NCBI RefSeq assembly: GCF_029626225.1
Contig: NZ_JARUBP010000001.1
Span: forward strand, 5,208,001-5,272,000
Length of the DNA stretch: 64,000 nt
Direction of reading: 5' to 3'
From: Asanoa sp. WMMD1127
GTDB lineage: Bacteria > Actinomycetota > Actinomycetes > Mycobacteriales > Micromonosporaceae
Within the stretch, counting starts at the first letter, position 1; every line of letters begins with the position of its first letter. Below the pieces are notes generated by a model. It did no database searches. It was given only the letters and a program-made list of their open reading frames with translations, and had not been told where the DNA came from. Made by a program: the position numbers and the translations under genes. This document shows, one piece after another, positions 1 through 9,028 of the stretch.

Positions 1-708
1 GCGGCACGGCGCTATCGCCTGCGGTTCGTCAACGCCGCCAACCTGCGTACGTTCACGCTGCGGTTGGGTAGGGACACCGAGGTCGCGCAGATCGCCAGCG
101 ACGGCGGTCTGCTGCGGGCGCCGGCGGCCGTGCGGTCATGGCGGATGACGCCGGGGGAGCGGGTCGAGGTCGTCGTCGACTTCGGCCGGTTCCCGGTCGG
201 CAGCCAGGTCTTCCTCACCGACGCTGAGGTCGGACCGGTGTTGCGATTCGACGTCACGCGCGCGAGCGCTGACACGAGCCGCGTCCCGGACCGCCTCAGC
301 ACGATCCCGGCGCTGCCGGCGGCCACGGGCAAGCGGCGCATCGTGCTCAGCTTCGACCGGTCCTCGGGCCGTTTCCTCATCAACGGCCGTCAGTTCGACG
401 CCAACCGGGTCGACGCGCAGATCAAGCTCGGGACGACCGAGGTGTGGACGGTGACGAACGACAGGTCCGGTTTCGCGGTCCCGCACAACTTCCACGCCCA
501 CCTCGTGCAGTTCCGGATCCTCGACCGCAACGGCCGCCCGCCGGCAGCGGGCGAAGCCGGCGTCAAGGACACGGTCGCCGTCGCTCCAGGCGAGACGGTC
601 CGACTGCAGGCGACGTTCGGGCCGCACACGGGGAACTACGTGTACCACTGCCACATGATCGACCACTCGTCCACCGGCATGATGGCGCAGATGAAGATCG
701 TCGCTTGA
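1..708 (+). CDS. Multicopper oxidase, C-terminal part (5' end outside window)
   Basis: The reading frame is open from base 1, so the N-terminal cupredoxin domains lie outside the window. The visible 235 residues hold the end of domain 2 and the C-terminal cupredoxin domain. The copper ligands are readable: an HxxHxH motif (HNFHAH, about residues 162-167) and, near the end, HCHMIDHSSTGMM, which carries the type 1 Cys, the type 1/3 His residues and the axial Met. Enzymes of this family couple oxidation of phenols, metals or bilirubin to reduction of O2 to water, usually outside the membrane. The substrate cannot be read from this part. The stop codon overlaps the start of the next gene. Confidence 0.9.
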   Translation, partial: AARRYRLRFVNAANLRTFTLRLGRDTEVAQIASDGGLLRAPAAVRSWRMTPGERVEVVVDFGRFPVGSQVFLTDAEVGPVLRFDVTRASADTSRVPDRLSTIPALPAATGKRRIVLSFDRSSGRFLINGRQFDANRVDAQIKLGTTEVWTVTNDRSGFAVPHNFHAHLVQFRILDRNGRPPAAGEAGVKDTVAVAPGETVRLQATFGPHTGNYVYHCHMIDHSSTGMMAQMKIVA

Positions 709-1256
709 AGCGTGGCTCTCGCACCGTGCGTTCACGGGTGGTGTCCCGCAGCGCCGACGTCGTTCTCGTAACGGTGCGCGAACTGCGTCTCCTGCTCGGG
801 CTCCTGCTGATCCTGTTCTTGACGGCAGAGACGTGGCGCTTCGTCGGCCAGCTCACCACGTTGCGCCTGCTCGTTTTCATAGCGCTGACGTTCGCCGCGG
901 CATTTCTGGTCGTGGGAGTGGGACTGCGGCGGGTACTGCGAAGATCGATCGCCAGGCGGGCCGCCGTGCGCGTCGGGCTCGAGATCCTTGCGTTCGCCAC
1001 GGCCATCTTCGTCACGTTCGCCACGGCCGGGGTGGCATCCGTCGATGCCGAACTGGTCACCGAGTGGTCGGGCAGCCAGGGCGGGGTGCTGGTGTCGCTG
1101 GGAATCGGACGGCCGCCGCTGGTGATCACGCGACAGCTCCTCCAGGTCGCGGCATTCCTGGCCGCTCTGGGCGCCCTCGTCTTCGCCATCGAGGTCATCG
1201 CGGACGAGGACACCCGCCACACCCTCACCCATGACCTGGCCGGGCCACCGGATTGA
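705..1256 (+). CDS. Small four-helix membrane protein of unknown function
   Basis: This is a 183-residue protein with four clear hydrophobic segments, at roughly residues 27-48, 55-76, 90-112 and 140-160, and charged loops between them. The TTG at 705 overlaps the oxidase stop (TTGA), which suggests translational coupling. GTG at 726 is the alternative start. I do not recognise the family. The coupling only suggests that it is made together with the multicopper oxidase, possibly as a membrane partner. It converges on the DUF3068 gene with a 22-base gap. Confidence 0.6.
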   Translation: MKRGSRTVRSRVVSRSADVVLVTVRELRLLLGLLLILFLTAETWRFVGQLTTLRLLVFIALTFAAAFLVVGVGLRRVLRRSIARRAAVRVGLEILAFATAIFVTFATAGVASVDAELVTEWSGSQGGVLVSLGIGRPPLVITRQLLQVAAFLAALGALVFAIEVIADEDTRHTLTHDLAGPPD

Positions 1257-1278
1257 TGTCACCTGCGTCCGGCACCGG

Positions 1279-2298
1279 TCAGGTATTTGCCTTGACCGTG
1301 CCGTCCTCGCTCACGTCGGCCGCCGTCTCGTCCGCGACGTGCCGGCCCTGCGGGCGGCGCGTGGCGAACCTGAGCCCGAACCCCACCAGGACAAGACCGA
1401 TCACGACGAGGGCGAGCGGCCCCCACAGCTTGACGATCTGCAGCAGCTGCCGGTTGGACGAGGCGGTGTCGGCGCTGCGGGCGACCGTGTCGTCGGTGTA
1501 GGTGAACAGCGCGTCGAGGATCGTCACGGACTGGCCGTTGTTGCCGACCAGGCTCTTCTCCTGGTCTTCCTGGACCTTGATGTATTGGCCGGTGGTCGGC
1601 TCCACCCACACGGTGCGGGTGTTGTTGTAGACGATGTTGCCGGAGGTCGCGCCGGGCAACAGCGCGGCGAGCAGCGCCTGCATCCGGTCGGCCGGCACCT
1701 CCTGGCGACCCTCCCGGATCTCCTGCGTGAACTGGTAGGTCTCCAGGCCGTTGATCTCCTCGGTCTTGACGAAGTTCGCCGGCTGGGTGGCGAGCACGTC
1801 GCGGTCGAAGATCGGGTAGGCCTTCTGCTCGGTGCCGAAGGGGAACTTGTACATGTGGCCCGAGTAGTCGACGCTCTGCCGGTTGCTGCCGGTGTCGAGC
1901 CATTGGCCGTTCCAGGGCACCGCCGCGGCCGTCTTGCGATCCAGCGCCAACTTCGTGCTGTACGCGCTGATCAGCGCGTTGTTGTCGATGCGCACGACCT
2001 CCTGGCCGACCTGCCAGACGACCGCCTTGCCGTCGAGGTCGCCTTCGAGCTTGGCGGTCTCCGCCCGGTCCGGCTGCACCGTGATCGTCGAGCGCAGGTC
2101 GCCGGTCTCCACCTTGGCGCCCTGGTCGGTGATGTGGAGGAACGTGGCGTCCGGCGCCTCGGCGACCGACTGGGTCAGCTCGAGGTCGTAGGGCAGCTGC
2201 GCGACCCGTGGACCGACGACGAACGCGAGACCCGCGGCGAAGATCAACGCTAGAACACCGAGGCCGAACAGAACGGCGCCGATGACGCGAGACCTCAT
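1279..2298 (-). CDS. DUF3068 family membrane-anchored protein (Rv0227c-like)
   Basis: This 339-residue protein has an N-terminal transmembrane helix (residues 6-28), a large extracytoplasmic domain and a C-terminal transmembrane helix (LALVVIGLVLVGFGL) followed by a basic tail. That is the layout of DUF3068 proteins, which include Rv0227c of Mycobacterium tuberculosis. The frame is open further upstream, but ATG 2298 is chosen because the membrane anchor follows at once and the extra N-terminus would be low-complexity. The gene lies 64 bases downstream of the AftD-methyltransferase gene on the same strand and is probably co-transcribed. The family's biochemical role is not established. The conserved setting points to cell-envelope glycan assembly. 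Confidence 0.8.
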   Translation of the reverse strand: MRSRVIGAVLFGLGVLALIFAAGLAFVVGPRVAQLPYDLELTQSVAEAPDATFLHITDQGAKVETGDLRSTITVQPDRAETAKLEGDLDGKAVVWQVGQEVVRIDNNALISAYSTKLALDRKTAAAVPWNGQWLDTGSNRQSVDYSGHMYKFPFGTEQKAYPIFDRDVLATQPANFVKTEEINGLETYQFTQEIREGRQEVPADRMQALLAALLPGATSGNIVYNNTRTVWVEPTTGQYIKVQEDQEKSLVGNNGQSVTILDALFTYTDDTVARSADTASSNRQLLQIVKLWGPLALVVIGLVLVGFGLRFATRRPQGRHVADETAADVSEDGTVKANT

Positions 2299-2362
2299 GG
2301 TGCCTCCACTGTGTAAGGACGGACGGGTGGGGGTGGACGTCCGCTGGCTGGCGAGCAGGTTA

Positions 2363-5300
2363 CTACCGAGTACCATCCGGACGCGACCCTTGATTCGGCT
2401 TCCGTCGCAAGACCATCGTGTAGTTCCACGTGAGGGCCTCCCGCAGCAGCGGCACACGGGCCACCCAATGCGCCCATCGCGGGTGGTATCGGGGCAGAAC
2501 ATCGATGATCACAATTTGGCCTCCACGCCGGGCAGCGCGCGCCCAGCGATGGGCCCGGGCCGCGCTAACCGGGAACAGCGTGTCGAGATAGCGGTTCTTG
2601 GGCTCGTGTCCCATGCGCCGCACGTAGCGCCGCCGGGCCCGCGCCCCGCCCAGGTAGTGCCACGGCGCGGTCTCGTGACCGCCCCAGGGTGACAGCCACG
2701 GCGTGAACGAGACGAAGATCGTGCCGCCCGGACGCGTCACCCGCACCATCTCGTCGAGCATCGCTTCCGGCGTCGCCACGTGCTCGAGCACGTTCGACGT
2801 GTAGCAGACGTCGACGACGCCGGACCGCACCGGCAGCGCGGTGCCACCGCCGCGCACCATGCCCGACACCGCGGCGCCGTCGGTGGCGAAGTCTCCGACC
2901 GCCGGATCCAGACCGACGTACGTCGCGCCCGCGTCCCGGAACGCCGCAGCGAAATAGCCGGGTCCGCCGCCCACGTCGAGCACGACCGCGTCCCGCAGGG
3001 CCACGTACGACGCGAGCTGGGCCACCGAGTCCCGGGCCAGCAGCGAATAGAACAGGTCCGGATCGCTCTGCTCGCGCAGGAAGGCCCGGAACAGCCGCAC
3101 CGAGCGGCCGAGGGTCGCGCGCTGCGGCGGCAGACCCGGCGGCTCGAACCACGGGGACGGCGGGTCCGCGGGCTGCCGGGGTGACGGCGCCAGGGTCGCG
3201 GCGACCGCGCAGACGGCGGTCAGCATCGCCGCCTGGACCACCGCGCCGTACGCCCACTCCTGCCCGTACCCCTGGACCCGGCCCAGCACCGCGACCGCCG
3301 TGCCGCCGCCCGCGGCCAGCAGCGCGATGCCGGGCAGCGCGCCCGGCCGCAGTTGCCGCACGAGCATCGCGGCGACCAGCAGCGCGAGCGCCGCGACGCC
3401 GCCGAGCGCGACCGCGATTACGCCCAGCGGCACGGCGATCCACCACGACGAGAGCGCGGACGGGGCCGTGGCCGGCGGTCCGCCCGCGGGCGCCACCCGA
3501 CGCCGGCGGGCCGGCACGGCCGCGAGCAACACGACGAGCACCACCGCCGCCGCGCCAGCCAGGAGACCGAGGCGGTACGGCTCGTCCGGCGCGAACGTCA
3601 GCGTCACCGTGCCACCCGCTCCGGGCGGCACCTCGAACGCCTGCTGCCACCCGTCGACCCGCACCGCGGTCAACCGCGTGCCGCCGAGCGACGCCGTCCA
3701 GCCGGCGTTGAAGTTCTCGGGCACGACCAGCAGCGCGGCCTCGCCCGGAGCGACGGTCACGGTGCGCGCGGTCGGGTCCCAGCGCGTGACGTCGACCGCG
3801 CGCACCCCGGCGGGCCGCGGCGCCGCCGGAGCGGCCAGGGGCACGAGCGCCGCGGAGTCCACCAGGAACGACTCCGACGGCTCGGTCCGCAACCGGTGCT
3901 CGCCCGCGACGAGGTCGACCGACTCGCTCGCGAAGTCGTCGCACACGGTCACCGGCAGCGACCGGCCCGCGCGTACGTCCGCCAGCGTGCCCGCGACCGA
4001 CGTCGGGAGGTCCACGCCGTCGAGCGTCACGGTCGGTCCCTGCCCGCACGGTGCGACCACCCGGGCCGCGGCGGCCGCCCCGAGCAGGTCGGTCAACGCG
4101 GGCACCTCGACCTCGGCGATGCCGACGGGCGCCGGCCATCCGTTGCCCCGGTCGTCGGCGAGCTTCTCGTCGAACCGGGCGACCATGACCGACAGCCGGT
4201 CGGTGGTGACCGCCGGGAACCGGACCCAGCCGTCGTCGCCGACCCGCGCGTCGCGCGTGCCCGCGGGGGTACGCACGACGACGTCCCGGGGGATCGAGGC
4301 CGCCGGCGCGGTCGGCGCGACCAGCCGCAGCCGGTCGATCCTCCGTGGCCCGGCCCAGGACAGCTCCACGGTGGGCTTCGCGTCGACCGGCTCGGCGAGC
4401 CAGGCGGTGGAGGGATCACCGTCGACGGCCGCGTCGGCGCCGACCTCGACGTCGCCTTCGAGCACCGAAGTGGCCGACGCGGTGACCGGGCGGTCCAGCG
4501 GAAGCGGACCACCGACGCGCGGACGCGCCGCCAGCCGCAGGTGGTACGGCGAGTCCACCGGCGTGGTGAAGATGCGGTCCAGGCCCAACGGCTCCTCGCC
4601 GGTCCGGGCGAGGAACTGGTCGCAGCGGGTCGCGCCGTCGCTCGCGAAGCAGGCGCCCCGGTCCTCGGGGGCACGACCGAACGCGTAGGTCGGCGCCGGC
4701 CCGCCGCTGACGTCCGACGGCGCGCGCAGTGCCCGCTGCGCGGCGAGACCCGGAATGCCGAGCTCGCGCAACGCGACCGTGCCGCCCTCGTGGCCCGGCC
4801 GCAACGCGAGCACGGTGATCCGCACCGACGTCGTGAGGCCGGGCAGGGTGGCCAGCCGGTGCGGACCGGGCGTCTCGGGCAGCGCGCGGTCCACGGCGCC
4901 CTGATCGGTCCTGATCCGCACGTACGCGACGGGCGACGCCACGCGCAGGTCGTCGACGAAGTCGACGGTCAGCCCGTCCACCCGGCGCGGCGTGTCGAAC
5001 GTGACGTCCAGCCATTGGCCGACCGGCTCGCGCAGCGGGTCGGAGCGCCACGCGCTGCGCGGATCGCCGTCCAGCGCGGCGAACGGCGGGTACGACACCT
5101 CCGTGGCGCCGACCGTGTCGGCGAAGGCCGCGCTGCTCGACGCGTCCACCGCGCGGATCCCCTGGAACGTGGCGACGGTGTCGTGCCCCTCGATCGGGAA
5201 CGGCACCAGGTCGGTGCGCTGCCGTCGCTGGCGGGTCTCCTCGTCGGGGGTCAGCGTGTAGCTGAGGTTGTCCCGCATCCGGCCGACGTTGAGCTCGCGC

Positions 5301-7213
5301 CGGCGAAGCCCGTCGGTGACGATCCGCGTCGCCGAGGGGGTCGCGGCCGAGGCGTCGCCGGTCAGGATCGTCGGCGTACCACCGTCGATCAGACCCTGCT
5401 CCAACAGGCCCAGCAGCGACTCGGGCCCGCCGCTGACGGTCGGCACGTCCGCGCGGGCCACCGCCGACACCACGGGCACCGGTCGCCGCACCTCGAAGAT
5501 CTCGATCGACGGTACGGCCACCCCGGCGTCGACCGGGCTCTGCAGGGCTCCCGCGTGGACGTCAGGCCCGAACGTCGCCACCGGAGTGAGTCCGGGCGAC
5601 TGGGCGACGGCCCGGCGGATCACGGCGATCGGCGGCACGCCGGTGGCCGCGCGGTCGACGTCGTGGCGGACCAGCAGGTAGCGGTAGCCCGCGCGGGCGA
5701 GGAAGTCGGCCAGACCCGGCGACCCGCGGCCCTGTTCGAGCACCGCCTCGACCGTGTCCATCACGCGGATGTTGCCCTCGGATCCGAGTGGGATCTGGTG
5801 GCGGGTGGACCACGGCGCTCCCGCCAGCGGCTGGATCGGCTCGTCGACGGTGCGGCCCCACCGGTTCTGCGCGAACCCCATACCGGGCACGACCAGCGTG
5901 CGCGCGTGCGGGTCCTGGTCGGCGAGCCAGCCGGCCGCCTGCTTCCAGTGCGCCGGCACGTCCGACCAGCCCGGGCCGGGCCGGAGCAGCAGCAGCCAGG
6001 CGGGCGCGGCGGCGGCGACCACCAGGGCCGCCACGACCGGCGCCGCCGGCACCCGCAGTCGCGGAAGCGCGATCCGGGTCGCGGCCGCGTGCGCCAGGCC
6101 GAGGACGATCGGCAGTCGCAGGACAGGCTCGAACTTGTGGACGTTGCGCAGCGGGGCGAGCGGGCCGTCGAGCAGGTCGCGCACCGGGCCGGCGAACGGG
6201 CTGTCGACCGTGCCGACGTAGCCGATCGTCAGCAGGGTCAGCCCGGTCAGCATGGCGAGCACGAGGAACCGTCGCTCCGGCAGGCCACGGCGGGCCAGGC
6301 CGGCGAGCCCGACGACCGCGACCAGGGCGGTCACCGCCATCAGCGCGGCGTTGTCGACGAGCACCCAGCCGGCCGGCCACCAGGGTTCGCCCTGCACGAC
6401 GTAGCCGACCCACTGGTTGGTGCCCCGGACGGCCTGGAACAGCGACGTCACGGCGGTCGTCGTCGCCGACGACTCGATGTAGTCGAGGAACGGAAGGCTG
6501 TACTGGCCGAACAGCAGCAGCGGCACGACCCACCACAGGCTCGCGGCGGCTACGCACGCGGTCCACCAGGCGGCCAGCGCGGCCAGGTGCCGGTCCCAGC
6601 GCCGGGTCAGGAGCCAGAGCGCCGGCAGCACCAGCGCCATGACGACGGCGGCGGCGTTGATGCCACCCATGCCGACCACCGCGAGCCCTGACAGGGCGGC
6701 GGCCCGCCGGGGCGAACCCAGCCGCGGCGCGAGCACCAACGGCAGCAGCACCCACGGCAGCATGACGACGGGCAGGATCTCCGACGACAGCGGGCCGACC
6801 TCGGTGAGCATCCGGGGCGCCAGGGCGTAGGCGAGCGCGGCGATCAGGCGCCCGGGCTCCGAACCGATCCGCATCGCTCGCGCGAGCAGGAGCACGCCGA
6901 GGTACGCGGTGCACAGCAGCAGCGCGCACCAGGCCCGCTGGGTGATCCACGGGGGCACACCCAGCGCGTCGCCGGCCGCGAAGAACGGTCCGATCGGGAA
7001 CAGGTAGCCGTACGCCTGGTTCTGCAGCTCGCCGGAGGTGGCCTCCGGGTTCCACAGATGCAGGGCCCGGGCCATGAAGCCGAGCGGGTCCACGGCCAGG
7101 TCGAGCTTCGTGTCGAAGGTGACCTCGCCCGGGCGCTGGAGGGCGGAGAGCACGACGAGCAGCAGCGCGCCGGCCGCCGTACCGAGCCGGCGTGCGCGCG
7201 TTCCGGCGGTCAT
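2363..7213 (-). CDS. aftD: AftD-type arabinofuranosyltransferase fused to a Rv0224c-type methyltransferase
   Basis: A 1616-residue protein. Residues 1 to about 1360 match the AftD/DUF3367 plan: a multi-pass GT-C membrane core whose first periplasmic loop holds DTKLDLAVDPLGF, then an extracytoplasmic part with two discoidin-like carbohydrate-binding segments (around FAALDGDPRSAW and AAVDGDPSTAW), then more membrane helices. AftD enzymes transfer arabinofuranose from decaprenyl-phosphoarabinose to arabinan. The last 252 residues (about 2366-3121) are a complete SAM methyltransferase: VLDVGGGPGYFAAAF, LDPAVGDF, TSNVLEHV, and an APWHYLGGARA segment. It resembles free-standing Rv0224c in sequence and length. 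ATG 7213 overlaps the upstream stop as ATGA; GTG 7222 is an alternative. The fusion is in frame and uninterrupted. Confidence 0.88.
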   Translation of the reverse strand: MTAGTRARRLGTAAGALLLVVLSALQRPGEVTFDTKLDLAVDPLGFMARALHLWNPEATSGELQNQAYGYLFPIGPFFAAGDALGVPPWITQRAWCALLLCTAYLGVLLLARAMRIGSEPGRLIAALAYALAPRMLTEVGPLSSEILPVVMLPWVLLPLVLAPRLGSPRRAAALSGLAVVGMGGINAAAVVMALVLPALWLLTRRWDRHLAALAAWWTACVAAASLWWVVPLLLFGQYSLPFLDYIESSATTTAVTSLFQAVRGTNQWVGYVVQGEPWWPAGWVLVDNAALMAVTALVAVVGLAGLARRGLPERRFLVLAMLTGLTLLTIGYVGTVDSPFAGPVRDLLDGPLAPLRNVHKFEPVLRLPIVLGLAHAAATRIALPRLRVPAAPVVAALVVAAAAPAWLLLLRPGPGWSDVPAHWKQAAGWLADQDPHARTLVVPGMGFAQNRWGRTVDEPIQPLAGAPWSTRHQIPLGSEGNIRVMDTVEAVLEQGRGSPGLADFLARAGYRYLLVRHDVDRAATGVPPIAVIRRAVAQSPGLTPVATFGPDVHAGALQSPVDAGVAVPSIEIFEVRRPVPVVSAVARADVPTVSGGPESLLGLLEQGLIDGGTPTILTGDASAATPSATRIVTDGLRRRELNVGRMRDNLSYTLTPDEETRQRRQRTDLVPFPIEGHDTVATFQGIRAVDASSSAAFADTVGATEVSYPPFAALDGDPRSAWRSDPLREPVGQWLDVTFDTPRRVDGLTVDFVDDLRVASPVAYVRIRTDQGAVDRALPETPGPHRLATLPGLTTSVRITVLALRPGHEGGTVALRELGIPGLAAQRALRAPSDVSGGPAPTYAFGRAPEDRGACFASDGATRCDQFLARTGEEPLGLDRIFTTPVDSPYHLRLAARPRVGGPLPLDRPVTASATSVLEGDVEVGADAAVDGDPSTAWLAEPVDAKPTVELSWAGPRRIDRLRLVAPTAPAASIPRDVVVRTPAGTRDARVGDDGWVRFPAVTTDRLSVMVARFDEKLADDRGNGWPAPVGIAEVEVPALTDLLGAAAAARVVAPCGQGPTVTLDGVDLPTSVAGTLADVRAGRSLPVTVCDDFASESVDLVAGEHRLRTEPSESFLVDSAALVPLAAPAAPRPAGVRAVDVTRWDPTARTVTVAPGEAALLVVPENFNAGWTASLGGTRLTAVRVDGWQQAFEVPPGAGGTVTLTFAPDEPYRLGLLAGAAAVVLVVLLAAVPARRRRVAPAGGPPATAPSALSSWWIAVPLGVIAVALGGVAALALLVAAMLVRQLRPGALPGIALLAAGGGTAVAVLGRVQGYGQEWAYGAVVQAAMLTAVCAVAATLAPSPRQPADPPSPWFEPPGLPPQRATLGRSVRLFRAFLREQSDPDLFYSLLARDSVAQLASYVALRDAVVLDVGGGPGYFAAAFRDAGATYVGLDPAVGDFATDGAAVSGMVRGGGTALPVRSGVVDVCYTSNVLEHVATPEAMLDEMVRVTRPGGTIFVSFTPWLSPWGGHETAPWHYLGGARARRRYVRRMGHEPKNRYLDTLFPVSAARAHRWARAARRGGQIVIIDVLPRYHPRWAHWVARVPLLREALTWNYTMVLRRKPNQGSRPDGTR

Positions 7214-8892
7214 CGGCGGCACTTCGGTGGCAGGCAGCTGAACTCGGCCAGCGCGGTGAAGAAGATCTGCCGGATGCCGGCGGGGTTCGGGGTCAGCGCG
7301 ACCCGTCCCCCGGTGGCCTTGGCGATCTGGTTGAGCTCGCCCGGGTCGATGTCCGGGCCGACGCCGATGAACAGGATGGGCAGCGGGCGCCGCGGGTCCT
7401 GCAGCGCGCCGAGCTCCCGCAGCAGCTCGGCCCGGCCGATGCCGCTCGCGTTGTCGTCCTTGCCGTCGGTGAGCACCAGGACGAGGTTGATCCGGCCCGC
7501 GGTCCAGTTGCGGGCGCCGTCGCGATAGGCCGCGAGCGTCGTGTCGTAGAGGCCGGTCGCGCCGTTGGGCTTGACCTTGACCTGGCCGAGGCGCGACACG
7601 ATGTCGGCCCGGCGGGGTCCGACCGGTCCGACGGGCACGACCTCGCGGTAGTCGCGGTTGCCGTCGAGGTCCGTGGAGAACGTCCAGATGCCGATCTCGG
7701 TCGTGCCGAGGAGCAGCTGGACACCGCCCTGTGCGGCCTTGACGGTCGCGGAGAGCCGGGTCTCCGTCGTGCCCGGTATCGCCGACTCCATGGAGCCGGA
7801 GACGTCGAGCACCGCCAGCAGCCGCGCGCTGATGTGCACGCCGCCCCAGGCGTTGAGCAGCGCCGTCGTCTCGGTCTCGGCGGGTACTGGCGCCGGTGCG
7901 TAGGTCGTCTCCCGGATCCGGCCGGCCTCGGGTGACCCGGCCGGCGGTGCGCCACCGGCGGTGCGCAACCCGTGCCGGGCGAGCGCCGAGACGCCCTCGT
8001 CGGCGAGCATGGCGCGCAGGAACGCCGCGGTGCCCTCGTGCGGCGGGCCGGACGACAGGACGGCGTACGGGTAGTCGGGGCCGGGAACGGGTCGGGCCGG
8101 ATACACCGCGACCTGGCCGCCGGCCCGCAGCACCTCCTGCTCGGTGCTGATCACGGCCGACTCGCCGTCGGGCGCGCCGGGGCCCCCGGGCGCGGGCGGC
8201 GCTTCACCCGACATCGGCACCGTGCGGGGCGCGAGCCGCCGCATGATCGCTGCCGCGCCGGCGGCGGCGCCGGGGCCGTCGCCGGCGAACGCGCGGATGC
8301 CGGCCAGCCCACCGAACCCGAGGGGGCTGGTCGCCGGGTCCGGCAGCACCACCGGCACCGGCGGGCGTTCGGCCACGACGAGGGTCTTCCAGTCGAGCGC
8401 CCGCTCCGGCCAGCCGAGCCGGCGGGCGGAGCGCTCGTCCAAGGCGAGCACCACCGGCGTGCTCGCCACCGATACACCGGCCTCGGGGACCTGGTAGGCG
8501 CCGGAGGCCCGGGCCTTGCGCAGCCAGAGCGTCGACTCGGGCAACCAGACGTCGGGCAGCGCGGCCGGCGACGGGGCCGCGTCGGGGGAGGGGGTCGCGC
8601 CGGGGGCGGTGCCGGCGAGCTGGCGCAGCACGTCGGCCGACTCGCGCGCGTCGATCGCGATGTCGAGGCAACGGTCGCGCGCGGCGAGCTGCTGGCCGAC
8701 CTCCCGCGCGGGCGCCGCCACGCTCGGCGCCACCGCGATCCGCACCGAGGCGCGGTGCGTACACGCGGGATCGCTGCGGGTCCGGTCCAGATAGGTGAAC
8801 CCGGCCCACCCGGCCAGCACCAGCACGAGGGCGGAGCTCAACACGACGACCGGCCAGAACTCCGGTCGTCGTCGGACGCCACTGTCCGCCAA
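7210..8892 (-). CDS. Membrane-anchored binding-protein-like / von Willebrand factor A protein
   Basis: A 560-residue protein with a short cytoplasmic N-terminus and one transmembrane helix (VVVLSSALVLVLAGWAGFTY). Next comes a region resembling a periplasmic binding-protein fold (RIAVAPSVAAPAREVGQQLA, then a segment typical of such proteins, VPVVLPDPATSPLG). The C-terminal von Willebrand A domain has a complete MIDAS start, DVSGSM, and LVLVLTDGKDD. TTG 8892 is preferred because AGGGGAG lies 6 bases before it; GTG 8925 would be in frame but lacks a ribosome site. Its stop overlaps the AftD start, so the two are coupled. A role in organising or sensing envelope assembly is inference. Confidence 0.78.
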   Translation of the reverse strand: MADSGVRRRPEFWPVVVLSSALVLVLAGWAGFTYLDRTRSDPACTHRASVRIAVAPSVAAPAREVGQQLAARDRCLDIAIDARESADVLRQLAGTAPGATPSPDAAPSPAALPDVWLPESTLWLRKARASGAYQVPEAGVSVASTPVVLALDERSARRLGWPERALDWKTLVVAERPPVPVVLPDPATSPLGFGGLAGIRAFAGDGPGAAAGAAAIMRRLAPRTVPMSGEAPPAPGGPGAPDGESAVISTEQEVLRAGGQVAVYPARPVPGPDYPYAVLSSGPPHEGTAAFLRAMLADEGVSALARHGLRTAGGAPPAGSPEAGRIRETTYAPAPVPAETETTALLNAWGGVHISARLLAVLDVSGSMESAIPGTTETRLSATVKAAQGGVQLLLGTTEIGIWTFSTDLDGNRDYREVVPVGPVGPRRADIVSRLGQVKVKPNGATGLYDTTLAAYRDGARNWTAGRINLVLVLTDGKDDNASGIGRAELLRELGALQDPRRPLPILFIGVGPDIDPGELNQIAKATGGRVALTPNPAGIRQIFFTALAEFSCLPPKCRR

Positions 8893-8951
8893 GAGTCTCT
8901 CCCCTGAGTTGTGTACGGCTCTCACCGCGCAAGACCGCTTGCGATCGGGCG

Positions 8952-8981
8952 TTGCGGATCATCCGGTGGGCACCCTAGTGT
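8952..8981 (+). promoter_or_regulatory. Candidate promoter for the family 4 glycosyltransferase
   Basis: TTGCGG (8952-8957), 18 bases, then TAGTGT (8976-8981) resembles a housekeeping sigma promoter 48 bases before the ATG. A CGCGATCGCG palindrome follows at 8984-8993. This is sequence resemblance only. Confidence 0.4.
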
Positions 8982-9028
8982 GACGCGATCGCGAATCGTA
9001 CTCGCCGGTAGGAGTGAACGAGTAGACC

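Noticed and set aside
1231-2253. Plus-strand open frame of 340 codons opposite the DUF3068 gene
   Set aside because: Low-complexity translation without motifs; the opposite strand has two membrane anchors and a family match.
3353-6691. Long open frame on the plus strand, more than 1100 codons, opposite the AftD gene
   Set aside because: It is a GC-bias shadow. The composition is Arg/Gly/Pro/Gln-rich without domains, while the minus strand encodes a coherent membrane protein.
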